Positions 34,577-44,367 of a stretch of DNA of 64,000 bases are shown here, piece after piece. This DNA comes from Bacillota bacterium (GTDB lineage Bacteria > Bacillota > Clostridia > Acetivibrionales > DSM-1351). The notes under the pieces are model-generated. The model was not told where the DNA came from and made no database searches. It saw only the letters and a list, made by a program, of their open reading frames with translations. Position 1 is the stretch's first letter. Every line of letters begins with the position of its first letter. The stretch spans positions 248,001 through 312,000 of the forward strand of contig JAEXFI010000012.1 in assembly GCA_023400235.1 (NCBI GenBank), read 5' to 3'. Position numbers and translations under genes: made by a program.

Positions 34577-34628
34577 AAAGTCAATTACGTTTTAAACCTT
34601 CGGCTTTAAGCCGATGGTAATTGACTTT
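34577..34628. repeat. Nested inverted repeat between recG and rsmD
   Basis: Outer arms AAAGTCAATTAC (34577-34588) and GTAATTGACTTT (34617-34628) are perfectly complementary over 12 bases. Inside lies CGGCTTTAAGCCG (34601-34613), another perfect palindrome. There is no T run for termination on the minus strand. It may be a REP-like or small transposon-derived element. Confidence 0.7.
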
Positions 34629-34648
34629 CTATATTACCCATTATCCGG

Positions 34649-36721
34649 CTAAGCTAATGTTACCTTCTCTCCAAAATATCCTGAAAGATACTGCTTAAGC
34701 CTCAAATTCCCGCTCAGACCGGGATCGGACTCCAGCAGCTCCTTTGCACTGTTCTGTGCCAGCTTCAGCACTTCAATGTCTCTGTACAGATTTGCAATTT
34801 TCAGTTCAGGCAGACCATGCTGCTTGGTACCGAAAAAATCTCCGGGGCCTCTGATTTCCAAATCCTTCTCGGATATAACAAAGCCGTCGTTGGATTGTGA
34901 CATTATTTTCATCCGCTCCCGTGAGACCTGGGATTTTGACTGGTTAAAAAGGACACAGTAGGATTGCTGGTCACCTCTGCCCACTCTTCCACGCAGTTGA
35001 TGCAGCTGTGCAAGTCCAAACCTTTCAGCATTTTCCACAACCATCAGTGTTGCGTTTGGAACATTTACTCCCACCTCGATAATGGTGGTTGATACCAGTA
35101 TGCTGATTTCACCTGCTGAAAAGCTTTTCATAACAGCGTCCTTTTCCGCAGGCTTCATTTTTCCGTGTATAATGCCCACCTTTAAATCCCGGAAAACATT
35201 ATTGCTTATATCCTCAGCCGTAACCACTGCTGATTTGGCCTCTATCTCTTCTGATTCTTCTACCAGTGGACAGACAATGTATACCTGTCTGCCTTCCGTA
35301 ACCTTTTCCCTGATAAAATTATTAATCCTCTCCCGCATTCCCTCATTAACTGTATAGGTCTTTATGGGTTTTCTCCCGGGAGGCAGCTGGTCAATCACAG
35401 ATATATCCAGATCTCCGTAAAGTATCAGTGCCAGTGTTCTTGGTATAGGAGTAGCAGTCATTACAAGCACATCCGGATTCTGCCCCTTTTCCGCAAGTAC
35501 GGTTCTTTGCCGGACACCAAACCTGTGCTGCTCGTCGGTAACCACCAGGCCCAGTTTCTGAAACTCAACCGTGTTCTCCAGCAAAGCATGCGTTCCTACC
35601 ACGACATTTATGCTCCCATCCCTTAAACCGTCAAAAATCCCCTGTTTCTGCTTTTTTGGAAGGCTGCCGGACAACAGTTCTATCCTGATACCATACTCCT
35701 CAAAAAGTGGCTTTATGGACTTGCAATGCTGCTCCGCCAGTATCTCCGTAGGAACCATCATAGCCCCTTGACAGCCGCACTTCACAGCCTTGAACAATGC
35801 CAGTACGGCAACAATGGTTTTTCCTGAGCCTACATCCCCCTGCACCAGACGGTTCATAACATTTTCACTTTCCATATCCTGCTCCACTTCTTCCAGAACC
35901 TTCTGCTGGGCCGACGTGAGCTTAAATGGCAGAGAGCTTATAAAAGCTCCCATTTCAGAGGGCCTTCCAAACTGAATTCCCCTGCCGCTGTGTGCTGCAA
36001 GGCTTTTATATAAAAGCAGTCCCAGCTGGAGCATGTAAAGCTCTTCAAATACAAGCCTGTTCCTGGCTTCCCTCATCTTCTCCAAGGATTCGGGAAAGTG
36101 AATCTGTGTTATGCAGTCCTTTAGATCTGCAAGACCGTGTTTCCTTCTGATATCCTCCGGCAGCACATCTTCAAGAGGCATATTTTCAAGAGTCTTCACA
36201 GCCTCCTGCATTATTGTTCTGATAACATTCTGCCCCAGATTTTTGGTAGCCGAATATACCGGCAATATTTTCAAGCTTTTTTTCATAACCTGGTTACTGC
36301 CGGCTTCAAACACAGGATTAACTACCTGAAGCTTATTCAGTTTGCGTTCAGCCCTGCCATAAAAAATATAATTTTCACCCAGTAACAGGGCTTTCTTCAC
36401 ATATTGCTGATTGAACCACAGGGCAGTTATCCTGCCGGTGCTGTCCTGAACCGTCACCTTTGATATAACCATACCCCTTCTTGGCCTTGCTTCATTCACA
36501 TTTGAAACTATGGTTCCTTCAAAAGAACAGTTTTCACCATTCTCCAAATCAGCAATATTCTTAATTTTACTTCTGTCCTCGTACTCCCTGGGATAATAGG
36601 TCAGCAAATCAAATACAGAATTAATGTCCAGCTTTTCAAAAAGCGACCTTCTGGATTCCCCAACACCCTTTATGTATTTTATGGATTTATTCTTAAGTTC
36701 TTCAAAAGCTACAGGTTTCAA
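34649..36721 (-). CDS. recG: ATP-dependent DNA helicase RecG
   Basis: 690 residues, normal length. It remodels stalled replication forks and Holliday junctions. N-terminal wedge/OB domain (about 60-160; DLLTYYPREYEDRS, TALWFNQQYV). Superfamily 2 helicase core: Walker A GDVGSGKTIVAVLAL (near 296-310), DEQHRFGV box, TATPIPRTLAL, and motif VI LHQLRGRVGRGDQQSYC. TTG start at 36719-36721 with GGAGG 6 bases upstream. Followed by rsmD and coaD. Confidence 0.97.
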   Translation of the reverse strand: MKPVAFEELKNKSIKYIKGVGESRRSLFEKLDINSVFDLLTYYPREYEDRSKIKNIADLENGENCSFEGTIVSNVNEARPRRGMVISKVTVQDSTGRITALWFNQQYVKKALLLGENYIFYGRAERKLNKLQVVNPVFEAGSNQVMKKSLKILPVYSATKNLGQNVIRTIMQEAVKTLENMPLEDVLPEDIRRKHGLADLKDCITQIHFPESLEKMREARNRLVFEELYMLQLGLLLYKSLAAHSGRGIQFGRPSEMGAFISSLPFKLTSAQQKVLEEVEQDMESENVMNRLVQGDVGSGKTIVAVLALFKAVKCGCQGAMMVPTEILAEQHCKSIKPLFEEYGIRIELLSGSLPKKQKQGIFDGLRDGSINVVVGTHALLENTVEFQKLGLVVTDEQHRFGVRQRTVLAEKGQNPDVLVMTATPIPRTLALILYGDLDISVIDQLPPGRKPIKTYTVNEGMRERINNFIREKVTEGRQVYIVCPLVEESEEIEAKSAVVTAEDISNNVFRDLKVGIIHGKMKPAEKDAVMKSFSAGEISILVSTTIIEVGVNVPNATLMVVENAERFGLAQLHQLRGRVGRGDQQSYCVLFNQSKSQVSRERMKIMSQSNDGFVISEKDLEIRGPGDFFGTKQHGLPELKIANLYRDIEVLKLAQNSAKELLESDPGLSGNLRLKQYLSGYFGEKVTLA

Positions 36722-36816
36722 GCCAAACCTCCAAAGTGACAGCCATCGGTATTCAACTATCTTCTAATTCTATCATAAAAGCTTACAGGAACAAAATCCA
36801 TAGTTAAAATAATTAA

Positions 36817-36865
36817 CAAAAAAACAGGAATCCTCCAAAGCATAAGCGGGAATTCCTGTTTTTTC
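36817..36865 (-). terminator. Terminator of the chemoreceptor gene
   Basis: On the minus strand AAAAAACAGGAATTCCC pairs with GGATTCCTGTTTTTTT around a 13-base loop; 26 bases after the stop of the chemoreceptor gene. Confidence 0.85.
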
Positions 36866-36890
36866 CTTAAAAAGCCTTTGACATTAAGTG

Positions 36891-38888
36891 TCAGTCAAAT
36901 TTAAACCTGTCTATATTTTGTTTGATTTCCTTTGCAAGCTCAGCCAGCTCACTGCTGATATCTGCTATTTTTGAAATACTTGAGGTCTGAGATTCCACAG
37001 TAGCCAGAGTTTCCTGGGTGGCTGCAGCATTTTCCTCGGATATTGCCGACAGGTTGCCTAAAATCTGTATCATTTCGTCCTTCTTGCCTTCCATTTCTTT
37101 TCCCGATGTGCTCAACGCATCAATAACCAACCTCATCTTGCTCACAGCCTCAGCTATTCCATCAAATTTCTCCTTGGTCTCACCTACCATATCCGTCTGG
37201 GCGCCTATGGTCCTATCCACTTCTGAAATGGTTCTTACGGTAAACTCAATCTTCTGAGTAAGCTCCTTAATTACATTATTAATCTGCTGTGTAAAGCTGG
37301 TGGACTGCTCTGCAAGCTTTCCTATCTCCTCTGCCACAACCGCAAAGCCCCTTCCGGCTTCTCCGGCTCTTGCGGCCTCAATGGATGCATTCAGGGCAAG
37401 CAGATTTGTCTGCTGTGTGATTTTTTCAATCATCTGGCTTGCAATCTGTATCTTCTGGGAGCTTTCCTGAGTCTCTGCAATAACCTTCTGTATTTCATTG
37501 GTGGCAATATTTGTAATTTTGGTTTTTTCCATCAGGAGATTCACTGTACTAAGGCCTTCTTCCTTCAGCTTATCTGCATTTACAGCCGTCTCATTTAAAA
37601 GCTCTCTGTTCTTATTGTCATTTATTATGAATTCACTGAGCTTGTACATATAGCTGGAGCCCTGTTCGGTGTCCTTTGCCTGTTCATAAGCGCCCCTGGC
37701 TATTTCATTTATACTGACTGAGGCCTGCTCCGACACTTGTACAATGGAATGGGTGGCCTGATTTACCTCTCCGGAGGAAGCCGCAACACGGTTTGATATT
37801 TCCCGTATTCTTTTTATAAGGCTCAGCAGATTATTTTCCATAGTCAGAAGGCTTTTATTTATCTGTCCTATTTCATCCTTTCTTCCTGAATACTTGATCA
37901 AGGCCTCATTTTCCCCTGCAAAATCATAATTTGCCAATTCATTAAGCTTCCTCCAAACCGTAACCACCGGTTTGCTTATAGAAACACTCAACAGGGTGGA
38001 GGAAACTATCCCGACGAGCACAAATATCAAGCTGGCAACAATTATGGCTATTACAAGGCTATTTACAGAGTCGCTTACCTCCTGCCTTTCCACAGCGGTA
38101 CACAATATCCAGCCGGTTGATTTTACAGGTGTCAATTGAGCTATATATTTCATACCCTTAAAGCAATATTCTATGGCTGACTGCTTTTCCAGACCCACCT
38201 TTTTCAGCTGTCCTGCCAGGTCGGCAAAGGAACTGTCCGATTCCGCCGATTTGTATATATTTATCTGCTTTAAGACAAAATCCTTTTCGGGATAGGAATA
38301 GAAGGTTGAATCCTTTCCCAGAATAAAGGCCATATCGTGCTCGCCATATTTAATCTCATTGGTAAAAGTATTAAGAGAATTTCCGTCGGTTCGCCCTACA
38401 AGCGCACCCACCACCTTGCTCCCGTTGTATATGGGAACTGCATACATCAGCACTGCCTCCCCGGTTACCTTGCTTATAAGGACGTTGGACACAGAGCCCT
38501 GACCGCTTAGTGCTTTCTTAACATAATCCCTGTCTCCAAGATTTGATTTATCGCCGCTTAATACATAACTGGCATCCCCTGATGGCAAAACCACAGCCAG
38601 GTCAAGATAACCAAGCCTTTCAACCGTATCCTTGAGAGCATTTTTTTGCCTGTCCCATTCCATTCCGGTCACCTCACTCCCATTGGCAACCTCCTGGAGT
38701 ATCTGTATTTTGGAAACAATTTTGAAATCAATGTACTTAGCTTCCTCATTTCCCAATTGCACCAAATTGGATTCAACCTTGTTGTAAAGGGCCTTACTGC
38801 TAAAAAACGATGTCAATATTCCCAAACCTAAAGCTATGACTACAATTAAGGTTCCCACATAGATTGCTATTTTAACTGATAGTTTCAT
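36891..38888 (-). CDS. Methyl-accepting chemotaxis protein with dCache sensor
   Basis: 665 residues. Membrane segment 1 at about 7-29, an extracellular double-Cache sensor (about 35-270; YVLSGDKSNLGDRDYVKKAL and VGALVGRTDGNSL), membrane segment 2 at about 278-302, HAMP (about 303-360), and a cytoplasmic signalling domain whose tip reads AARAGEAGRGFAVVAEEIGK. It would bind a small ligand outside and control CheA/CheW. Upstream, ACCGATAT (38923-38930) matches the sigma-D -10 element GCCGATAT at 7 of 8 positions, although no good TAAA -35 was found. Confidence 0.92.
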   Translation of the reverse strand: MKLSVKIAIYVGTLIVVIALGLGILTSFFSSKALYNKVESNLVQLGNEEAKYIDFKIVSKIQILQEVANGSEVTGMEWDRQKNALKDTVERLGYLDLAVVLPSGDASYVLSGDKSNLGDRDYVKKALSGQGSVSNVLISKVTGEAVLMYAVPIYNGSKVVGALVGRTDGNSLNTFTNEIKYGEHDMAFILGKDSTFYSYPEKDFVLKQINIYKSAESDSSFADLAGQLKKVGLEKQSAIEYCFKGMKYIAQLTPVKSTGWILCTAVERQEVSDSVNSLVIAIIVASLIFVLVGIVSSTLLSVSISKPVVTVWRKLNELANYDFAGENEALIKYSGRKDEIGQINKSLLTMENNLLSLIKRIREISNRVAASSGEVNQATHSIVQVSEQASVSINEIARGAYEQAKDTEQGSSYMYKLSEFIINDNKNRELLNETAVNADKLKEEGLSTVNLLMEKTKITNIATNEIQKVIAETQESSQKIQIASQMIEKITQQTNLLALNASIEAARAGEAGRGFAVVAEEIGKLAEQSTSFTQQINNVIKELTQKIEFTVRTISEVDRTIGAQTDMVGETKEKFDGIAEAVSKMRLVIDALSTSGKEMEGKKDEMIQILGNLSAISEENAAATQETLATVESQTSSISKIADISSELAELAKEIKQNIDRFKFD

Positions 38889-39253
38889 AGATTCACTCCC
38901 TTTTCTTTAGTATCATAGAAATATATCGGTAAAATTTATGGATATAAATAGCAAATATATTAATTTTTTAGGTTTTTCGATATTTTTTACATTTTTTATA
39001 GAAATAATTATTTATTTGTTGGCTTTTCAGCAGCATGCGTTTTTCCACATTACATTTTGCTTGATTTCTTTTAATAAATATAGACCTTCAGGCAGGGAAT
39101 TTATTGAGATTCTTTGAAAACGGTAAAAATAAATTTATGAGTTTTTGAATTAAAAAGCTTGTTTCTTGGGTACTGTTGTGTTAAAATAATTATTGCTTTG
39201 ATGCCGAAATATGAGAAAGAAAAATTCTCCAATAATTAAAGGAGGTGTTATAT
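38889..39253. other. Divergent promoter region of the chemoreceptor and rpmB
   Basis: AT-rich, no ORF. On the plus strand TTGTTT, 17 bases, TAAAAT lies about 75 bases before rpmB and could be its promoter. On the minus strand the sigma-D-like ACCGATAT is at 38923-38930. Confidence 0.4.
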
Positions 39254-39442
39254 ATGGCAAAGTGTGAAGTATGCAGTAAAGCAACTACTTTTGGAAACAA
39301 TAGAAGCCATGCGTTGAATGCTACTAGCCGTACATGGAAACCTAATGTAAGAAAAATAAAGATAATTGATAATGGCACACCAAAATCAATTAACATATGC
39401 ACAAGGTGTCTTCGTTCAAACAAAGTTACCAGAGCTATCTAA
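39254..39442 (+). CDS. rpmB: Large-subunit ribosomal protein bL28
   Basis: 62 residues. MAKCEVCSKATTFGNNRSHA, then TWKPNVRKIKI and CTRCLRSNKV. The pairs CEVC and CTRC show it is the zinc-binding (C+) form of L28. AGGAGGTG lies 6 bases before the ATG. Monocistronic with its own terminator. Confidence 0.97.
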   Translation: MAKCEVCSKATTFGNNRSHALNATSRTWKPNVRKIKIIDNGTPKSINICTRCLRSNKVTRAI

Positions 39443-39462
39443 TTTGATTACGTTAATCATTT

Positions 39463-39500
39463 AAAATAAAAAAGCGTGTATACGCTTTTTTATTTTTTTA
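39463..39500 (+). terminator. Terminator of rpmB
   Basis: AAAAAAGCGTG-TA-TACGCTTTTTTATTTTTT, a short strong hairpin with a long T run. Confidence 0.9.
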
Positions 39501-39837
39501 TCTTTACTATCTTAAAGACTTTGCTCGTAACTGTTGCTTAATATTTCTCGTCATATAGCTGAAATTGCTGAATTGTTCATTTATGACCCCCGGTAACCTC
39601 AGCCAATTTTAAAAACCCTTTTTAATATGTTTCCGAAAAATTTAGGCATCTTAACAACTACTATTTTCATTAATCCTACACTCCCCCCAAAATGGCTCCT
39701 CACTAAATATCATATTCTCCAAATTTTGTTTTCGTGATAATTATTAAAAAATTCTTTACTTTTAACTGTCTATTTTTCATAACTTCCGAATAAATATTAT
39801 AGTACAAGTATTAACAATATCAGCGGGAGAAGTATAC
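39501..39837. other. Intergenic spacer, nothing recognised
   Basis: AT-rich. No ORF with a ribosome binding site. The promoter of the following membrane-anchored protein is presumably near 39795 (TATTATAGT). Confidence 0.4.
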
Positions 39838-40518
39838 ATGAATATAATTATTGTTACCAACTACAGACGTAAATTGATGATAGCTGCGGCAATCGTGCTT
39901 TTATGGGCCTTGTTGCTTATAGGGGCAAGCAGGCTTTATGACAGCAGTGTAAACTATACCATATGCGTCAACAGTAATATCTCCCTGACTTATCCAGCCA
40001 GCATGCGCATCAGGAACATTTACTCCAAATACGAGGATGCATCACCCTACATACAGGCAAGCAACAGCAACTATAAGAATTTTGTGGATTTCAAGTCCCC
40101 CGAAGAAGGGTTTCAGTTCAGCTACCCCTCACTGTTCAAGCTGGATCAGCAGGTTTTTCAAGGCAGCGAAATACTTTACCACATAGATTTTCAGAACAGA
40201 GAGGATAAAAAGTTCTATGGCTTTGTGCAGGTGTGGAGCATGCCCTACTCTCTGGAGAAGTTCCTTGAAGCCTCTCAGGAAGCGGCAATGAATGAATTTA
40301 TAAATTTCACCTCCAGAAAAATCAAAATAAATGGCCTGGACGGCTACTTCTGGGAATACACCATGGAAAGCGCCAATGAAAAATACAAGAACCTTGAGGT
40401 CTTTCTCACAAAAGGCAAAAAGTTTTATAGAATCAGTTTCTATATTCCGGAAAAGAATTATGGTCAAAACGATTATGACATGTTCTGGAAGATGGTAGAA
40501 TCCTTTAGTGTAAAATAG
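39838..40518 (+). CDS. Membrane-anchored extracytoplasmic protein, unknown function
   Basis: 226 residues. A short basic start (MNIIIVTNYRRKLM) and one hydrophobic segment (about 15-33) anchor the protein. The outer part begins with SSVNYTICVNSNISLTYP. Text such as GFQFSYPSLFKLDQQVFQGS and FYRISFYIPEKNY...FWKMVESFSVK resembles PsbP-like or DUF-type clostridial proteins that appear to bind on the outside. No catalytic motif. GGGAG lies about 11 bases before the ATG. Convergent with the GGDEF gene. Confidence 0.65.
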   Translation: MNIIIVTNYRRKLMIAAAIVLLWALLLIGASRLYDSSVNYTICVNSNISLTYPASMRIRNIYSKYEDASPYIQASNSNYKNFVDFKSPEEGFQFSYPSLFKLDQQVFQGSEILYHIDFQNREDKKFYGFVQVWSMPYSLEKFLEASQEAAMNEFINFTSRKIKINGLDGYFWEYTMESANEKYKNLEVFLTKGKKFYRISFYIPEKNYGQNDYDMFWKMVESFSVK

Positions 40519-40527
40519 CAAAAACCT

Positions 40528-42213
40528 TTATTTATCACAGCATTTGGCCAGCTTAACACAATTCCTTCCGTTCTCCTTGGCATAGTACAGAGCATTGTCC
40601 GCATCCCTTATAAGCTCCACCTGATTTGCTGAAATATCCGGGAAGCTTGATATGCCAAAGCTTGCAGTAACCGAAGCCAGAATCACGTTATCCTTAATAA
40701 TGTTATTTGCTATTTTAATCCTTAACTCCTCTACTTTCTCATAGGCATCCCTTGCTGACATGCGGGGGAGGATTATAACAAACTCCTCACCTCCGAATCT
40801 GGCGATTGTGTCGGTGGACTTAATATTGTTTTTCACTGTTTGAGCAACACTTTTAAGGACAACATCTCCAAAAAGATGGCCGTATGTATCGTTAAATTTC
40901 TTAAATTTGTCAATATCCAGTATAACAAGAGCCAGGTCGTAACCAAGGGTTCTTGCAGCATTGAACTCTTCCTCAAATTTTTTATGGAAATACACTCTGT
41001 TGTAAACACCAGTGAGTCCGTCTATGGTTGCCAGTTCCTGGAGGTTTGCATACAGTTCGGCATTTTCTATAGCCATACTCACCTGCTTACCAATTGTGGT
41101 CAAAAGCCGCAGGTTGTCCTCATCAAAGGTATTGCTGTTTTTGTGCTCTATTAGTGTAAGTCCGAACTTTCTCGACTTTGAGCTCAGGGGCAGGCATATA
41201 AATGACCCAACCTCCCTGGACCTGATAAAATCAAATTTATCCGGGACTACATTATTTTCCATAATGGGCTTCTCATTTTCAAGCATATCAACAAGAAGCC
41301 TGCAATTTATGTTATCATTTAATATTGCCAGGTCCTTCTTATTCTGAATGTTTGTGAAATGAACCTTTAGTCTGCCTTCCCTATGATCCAGCAAAACAAT
41401 GGTTGAATAGTTTACTCCCATTACACCTATTATTACATCATTTACAAAGTTCAACAGATCGTTTATGTCAAGTATTGAGCCAATGGCCTCACTTATCTGC
41501 TGAAGGGTATAAAACTCGGCTATGCTTGACGTCAGACGCCTGTTGGTATCCTGAAGCTTCCGGTTTGTATCCATAAGCTTGTCATACTGATTTTGAATCT
41601 CCTCCTGTGCCACTTCAAGCTGTTCATACTTTTCACCCAGTTCAATAACAAGCCTTGCGTTCTCAACCTCATTCTTAATACTGCTGTTATAAACCGACAG
41701 ACTGATTTTAACAATTGCAACAAGCACAAAATACATGCAGACTACCTTGAACAGATTGTAGGTTAAAATTCCAAAAGTCAGATTTGACTCCTTATACCAG
41801 AAGAAATCCCATAAAAGATAGCCGGTCTTGAACAGGGCGCTATAGCATAAAAGCAGACAGCCTGCCCTGAAGCCTTTGTGCAGTGCCAAAAATACAAGGG
41901 GAATCAGCATGACCAAGGACTCAATCCCAATGTAAACATTCATGGTAAACAGCGACAAAACGCCTACTTCTATATATCGGAAGGTGATAAATGCCTTTTC
42001 CGAATATCGTTCTGAATTGTTGACAAGGGTTGTCTTAATAACATTGAATAAAAATAACAGCAGTATGACAATATTCAAGGCTAAGCCCTGCTTTACCAAA
42101 AAAACAGACTCCAGATTAAAAATATCCCGTATAACATAGCCGGTTATGAGCAATACAATAAATATCCAGCAAAGGTCAACCAAAACCTTTTCAAATCTCA
42201 AAAGCTTATTCAT
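40528..42213 (-). CDS. Membrane-bound GAF-GGDEF diguanylate cyclase
   Basis: 561 residues. N-terminal membrane region of about six helices (15-185), a coiled coil (185-235), a GAF domain (about 240-390), and a GGDEF domain (about 395-555). The active-site loop is ARFGGEEFVIILPR (GGEEF near 472), so it should be catalytically competent and make cyclic di-GMP. No RxxD inhibitory site was noticed immediately before. Last gene of a five-gene minus-strand run that begins with an HD-GYP protein. GGAGG precedes the ATG. Confidence 0.92.
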   Translation of the reverse strand: MNKLLRFEKVLVDLCWIFIVLLITGYVIRDIFNLESVFLVKQGLALNIVILLLFLFNVIKTTLVNNSERYSEKAFITFRYIEVGVLSLFTMNVYIGIESLVMLIPLVFLALHKGFRAGCLLLCYSALFKTGYLLWDFFWYKESNLTFGILTYNLFKVVCMYFVLVAIVKISLSVYNSSIKNEVENARLVIELGEKYEQLEVAQEEIQNQYDKLMDTNRKLQDTNRRLTSSIAEFYTLQQISEAIGSILDINDLLNFVNDVIIGVMGVNYSTIVLLDHREGRLKVHFTNIQNKKDLAILNDNINCRLLVDMLENEKPIMENNVVPDKFDFIRSREVGSFICLPLSSKSRKFGLTLIEHKNSNTFDEDNLRLLTTIGKQVSMAIENAELYANLQELATIDGLTGVYNRVYFHKKFEEEFNAARTLGYDLALVILDIDKFKKFNDTYGHLFGDVVLKSVAQTVKNNIKSTDTIARFGGEEFVIILPRMSARDAYEKVEELRIKIANNIIKDNVILASVTASFGISSFPDISANQVELIRDADNALYYAKENGRNCVKLAKCCDK

Positions 42214-42253
42214 ATTTCCTCCACGATCAGCCGGAAGCTAAACACTTACAATA

Positions 42254-44341
42254 CTATATTTTAAATTTCTCCCAGTATATTTCAATAATATCTCCCGGCA
42301 TTACACTGTCGGTAAAATTCGCTAATCTTCCGTTCAATTTAAGTACAATGTTTCCCTTTGGCAAGGTCAAATCAAAATTTATATAGCTGAAAACGTCAAC
42401 AAAAATGTATTGCTTACCGTCTTCCAGCCTTACCCTCTCACCATTTACAGTTATTGTAAATCCTCCTGCTTCCACCGGAACTGCCTGGGGCTCCCAATGC
42501 AGTTGCTGGGGACTGTCAATGATGTCAGGCGGTGGCTGTGACTGGCTTTCTTGTTTTTTCAGCCATATTCTGTCGTTCTGCAGAAGGTAATATTCCATGT
42601 CCACCTGCCGGCCATTTACCTCAAGTATGCTTCCGTCCAAATCAAGGTTGAATTCGGTAACCAGCTGACCCAGCTTGAAAATTTCCTTTATGAGTATATT
42701 GTCACCGTCGCTTATACGACAGTGGGCGCTTTTTTCCTCTCCGTTTACCGTAATCTGCGGAACCAGCTTAAGATTATCATCATCTAAAAATATCTCAAGT
42801 CCATCAGGATTTACGGTGTAATCACTTGTGCTCTTTTGGGCATTACCTCCGTTAACTGCCGGATTTACCGTAATATTGTCCCCAACGCCGATACTTGTTT
42901 CAAGACTGGCAGGAGAGCCGTTTACAAGTATTTCCGCAGCCATTCCATGCTCTCCTTTTATGAACATAGGGTTTCCATTGAGAGCAAACTTTAATGGCTT
43001 CCCGGATCTTCCTATGAGTTTGTCCGCATCATAGCCTACCAATATGAGGGAATCGGCAACAGTTAATTTTTTTGAGTTCAGCAGCTGTATTTTTTCTCCG
43101 TTTACAGTTACCGACAAAAAGTCCTGACCTTTATTGGAATAGGCCATCATTGCAATTCCAAAGGGAGTAATTGACTCAGGACCGGACAACTTTCTGATTT
43201 TTGTTTTTATATTTTGTATCACATCTCTGCCCCGCACTGCCACCCTCTCAGGGTTTATACCCAATCTCTCGGCGATTCTTCCCGTGAGCCCCGGCACCTG
43301 GCTGCCCCCACCAATGAGGAATACGGCATTTGGCGGCTTTTGATTGAACTCCATAATCTTGTCACTGATGCTGAAGGCAAGCAAATCTATGGAAGGCTGA
43401 AGCACTTCCAGGGCCTGCTTGCTGCTGATTTCCCTTTTCTTTCCCAAAATATCCGTATATTTTATGGAGCTATTACCCGAAGTAATTGCCAGCTTTATTT
43501 TTTCCGCAGAATTAAAGTCAACCAGATATTCCTGAGCAATTTTTTCAGTTATTTCATCACCGGCTATGGGAACCATGCCGTATGCAACAACCGACCCATC
43601 CTTGGTTATTGCTATATCCGAGGTGCCTGCACCAATATCCACCAGCACCAGATTTAAAAGCCTCAAATCCTTGGGTATGGTAACGCTTATTGCTGCAATG
43701 GGCTCCAGCGTGAGGCCGGCTACCTTAAGTCCCACCTTCTCCATAACGGTATACAGACTGTCCACCACCACATGGGGCAAGAAGGTCGCCAGAACTTCAA
43801 CACCTATCTTTTTGCCCTTATGCCCTATAAGGGATGAAATCACATATCCGTTAAGATAATAGTTGATTACACTGTAGCCCACACAATAGAAGGGCACCTT
43901 GTCCTCTCCTGATAATTGGCTGTCCAGTTGAACCTGAGCATTCTGAATTGCATCTACCTCCATGCTGCCTACTATATCAGCAGTTATCTCTCTTCCCTGC
44001 TCAATTTCATATTCCAGCCTGGCCTGGCTGGTTTTCAAGACTCTTCCAGCGGCAGCAATAGCCACTTTTGTCAACTTCAAATCCAGAGCAGCTTCAAGTC
44101 TGGCCCTAACCTCGCTCACCACCTCCGCCACCTTGCCTATGTCATGGATCTGACCGTCCAGCATGGCACGGCTTTTGTGCTCGTATACCTCCGCTGCTGC
44201 CACCTTGAAATATTCATTTTCGTACAATCCGACTATACCGACGACAGATCTTGTGCCTATATCCAAAGCAAATATGAGCTCATCGGGATTATAGCTCTCT
44301 TTTGTATCTACCTTTTTCACTTGTTTAGGTTTTTTTGGCAT
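42254..44341 (-). CDS. FtsA-like actin-fold ATPase with tandem C-terminal VNG..GD repeats
   Basis: 695 residues from MPKKPKQVKKVDTKESY. Alternative starts ATG 44347 and GTG 44353 are possible. Residues about 20-400 are an actin/Hsp70-type ATPase like FtsA/PilM: FALDIGTRSVVGIVGLYENE (phosphate 1), LVDIGAGTSDIAITKDG (phosphate 2) and FLIGGGSQVPGLTGRIAERL (adenosine). Residues about 410-695 hold about six short repeats built on VNGE..L...GD.I.I, resembling ThiS/SLBB-type beta-grasp modules. There is no FtsZ operon nearby, so this is not canonical FtsA. It sits between nth and a GGDEF gene. Cellular role unknown, possibly polymer-forming scaffold at the membrane (inference). Confidence 0.8.
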   Translation of the reverse strand: MPKKPKQVKKVDTKESYNPDELIFALDIGTRSVVGIVGLYENEYFKVAAAEVYEHKSRAMLDGQIHDIGKVAEVVSEVRARLEAALDLKLTKVAIAAAGRVLKTSQARLEYEIEQGREITADIVGSMEVDAIQNAQVQLDSQLSGEDKVPFYCVGYSVINYYLNGYVISSLIGHKGKKIGVEVLATFLPHVVVDSLYTVMEKVGLKVAGLTLEPIAAISVTIPKDLRLLNLVLVDIGAGTSDIAITKDGSVVAYGMVPIAGDEITEKIAQEYLVDFNSAEKIKLAITSGNSSIKYTDILGKKREISSKQALEVLQPSIDLLAFSISDKIMEFNQKPPNAVFLIGGGSQVPGLTGRIAERLGINPERVAVRGRDVIQNIKTKIRKLSGPESITPFGIAMMAYSNKGQDFLSVTVNGEKIQLLNSKKLTVADSLILVGYDADKLIGRSGKPLKFALNGNPMFIKGEHGMAAEILVNGSPASLETSIGVGDNITVNPAVNGGNAQKSTSDYTVNPDGLEIFLDDDNLKLVPQITVNGEEKSAHCRISDGDNILIKEIFKLGQLVTEFNLDLDGSILEVNGRQVDMEYYLLQNDRIWLKKQESQSQPPPDIIDSPQQLHWEPQAVPVEAGGFTITVNGERVRLEDGKQYIFVDVFSYINFDLTLPKGNIVLKLNGRLANFTDSVMPGDIIEIYWEKFKI

Positions 44342-44367
44342 GCCCATCCCCACTTTAATAGTAGTTT

